From Actinomycetes bacterium (GTDB lineage Bacteria; Actinomycetota; Actinomycetes; Streptosporangiales; Streptosporangiaceae), in NCBI GenBank assembly GCA_023425615.1, contig JAFACJ010000472.1, positions 1 through 5,199 on the forward strand: a DNA stretch of 5,199 bases, given 5' to 3'. Below, piece after piece: positions 4,637 through 5,199 of the stretch (position 1 is the stretch's first letter; the number at the start of each line of letters is the position of its first letter). Made by a program: the position numbers and the translations under genes. A model generated the notes under the pieces. It made no database searches. It saw only the letters and a program-made list of their open reading frames with translations, and was not told where the DNA came from.

Positions 4637-5199
4637 GGTCCCTGTGGACACGGCTCACCGCCGGCCTCGTGGTCCTGCTGGCCGCGGGCTGGCTCGTCGT
4701 CGGCGTCGTCTCGCGCGTGGAGCTGAAGTCCTTCCTCGTCGACCGGATCGACCAGCAGCTCACGTCCGCCGGCGGCCGGTTCCCCGCCAGCCTGGAGCAC
4801 GGCGGCGAGCGGCCTGATCACGATGATCTCGTCGACACCCGCGGCCAGGCCGAGAACACCTTCGGCGCCCGCCTCCTGGACGGCCGTGTCACCGACCGCG
4901 CCGTCGTGCGGGGCCGCTCCCACGACCGGGCGCGGCTCAGCGCCGCCGACGTCGCCGCGCTCGGCTCCCTCTCCCCCGGGCGTCCGGAGACCGTCCGGCT
5001 GTCGGCGCTCGGCGAGTACCGGCTGCTGGCGACCCGCGGCGACGACGGCGACATCCTCGTCACCGGGCTGCCCCTGGAGCAGGCCGAGGCCGCCACCCAC
5101 CGGCTCCTGCTGGTCGAGGCCGTGCTGTTCGCGCTGGTCCTGGCCGCCGCGGGCGCCGCCGCCGCCGGATGGGTGCGATTGTCGCTCCGGCCGCTGCGC
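4633..5199 (+). CDS. Sensor histidine kinase, N-terminal part (cut by window end)
   Basis: An open frame of 189 codons from ATG 4633 to the window edge with no stop, overlapping the regulator stop by 4 bases, the usual arrangement for a cognate kinase. Visible: basic N-terminus (MRSLWTR), first membrane helix at about 8-27, an extracytoplasmic sensor segment at about 28-156, a second membrane helix at about 157-180, then VRLSLRPLR, the usual entry into a HAMP or linker region. The dimerisation/phosphoacceptor and ATPase domains lie beyond the window, so the kinase identity rests on topology and context. The sensor segment has no cysteine but has an acidic/histidine cluster (E55, H56, E59, D62, H63, D64, D65), which might bind metal; this is only a guess. 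It should sense a signal outside the membrane and phosphorylate the regulator encoded just before it. Confidence 0.88.
   Translation, partial: MRSLWTRLTAGLVVLLAAGWLVVGVVSRVELKSFLVDRIDQQLTSAGGRFPASLEHGGERPDHDDLVDTRGQAENTFGARLLDGRVTDRAVVRGRSHDRARLSAADVAALGSLSPGRPETVRLSALGEYRLLATRGDDGDILVTGLPLEQAEAATHRLLLVEAVLFALVLAAAGAAAAGWVRLSLRPLR

Overview
This window is very GC-rich, with strongly G/C-biased third codon positions, GTG and probable TTG starts, and a deazaflavin (F420)-type oxidoreductase. Together these point to an actinomycete chromosome of the Streptomyces or related filamentous type. Genus and species cannot be fixed from the sequence alone. The region is almost fully coding and reads as one contiguous chromosomal segment. 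I see no transposase, tRNA, rRNA, CRISPR array, integrase or attachment site.

Left part (1-1242, plus strand): the C-terminal end of an SbcC-type SMC-like nuclease ATPase, cut by the window edge, is followed by a 119-base gap. The gap holds a possible terminator hairpin and a near-perfect 20-base palindrome that looks like a TetR-family operator. A DDN/F420-type nitroreductase-family gene follows, with a strong Shine-Dalgarno.

Middle part (1276-3791, minus strand): a tight three-gene operon, transcribed right to left. In order it encodes a ferric-reductase-like membrane flavocytochrome (predicted bis-haem membrane domain plus FAD/NAD(P)H domain), a membrane-anchored FMN-binding domain protein with an SGAT flavinylation motif, and ApbE, the FAD:protein FMN transferase that attaches FMN to such motifs. 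The implied job is to take electrons from cytoplasmic NAD(P)H, pass them through haems across the membrane, and hand them to a covalently bound FMN on the outer face. The final acceptor is not shown by the sequence.

Right part (3911-5199, plus strand): a divergent OmpR/PhoB-type response regulator overlaps by 4 bases (ATGA) a sensor histidine kinase whose N-terminal half is visible before the window ends. Between the divergent units lies the most striking non-coding structure: two tandem pairs of a TCAGAGG element at 11-base spacing, arranged as mirror images and facing each transcription unit, each 9 bases from a plausible -10 hexamer. This is the layout expected if the response regulator controls both its own operon and the electron-transfer operon. 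The best candidate for a little-described system here is therefore a two-component-regulated extracytoplasmic flavin electron-transfer module.
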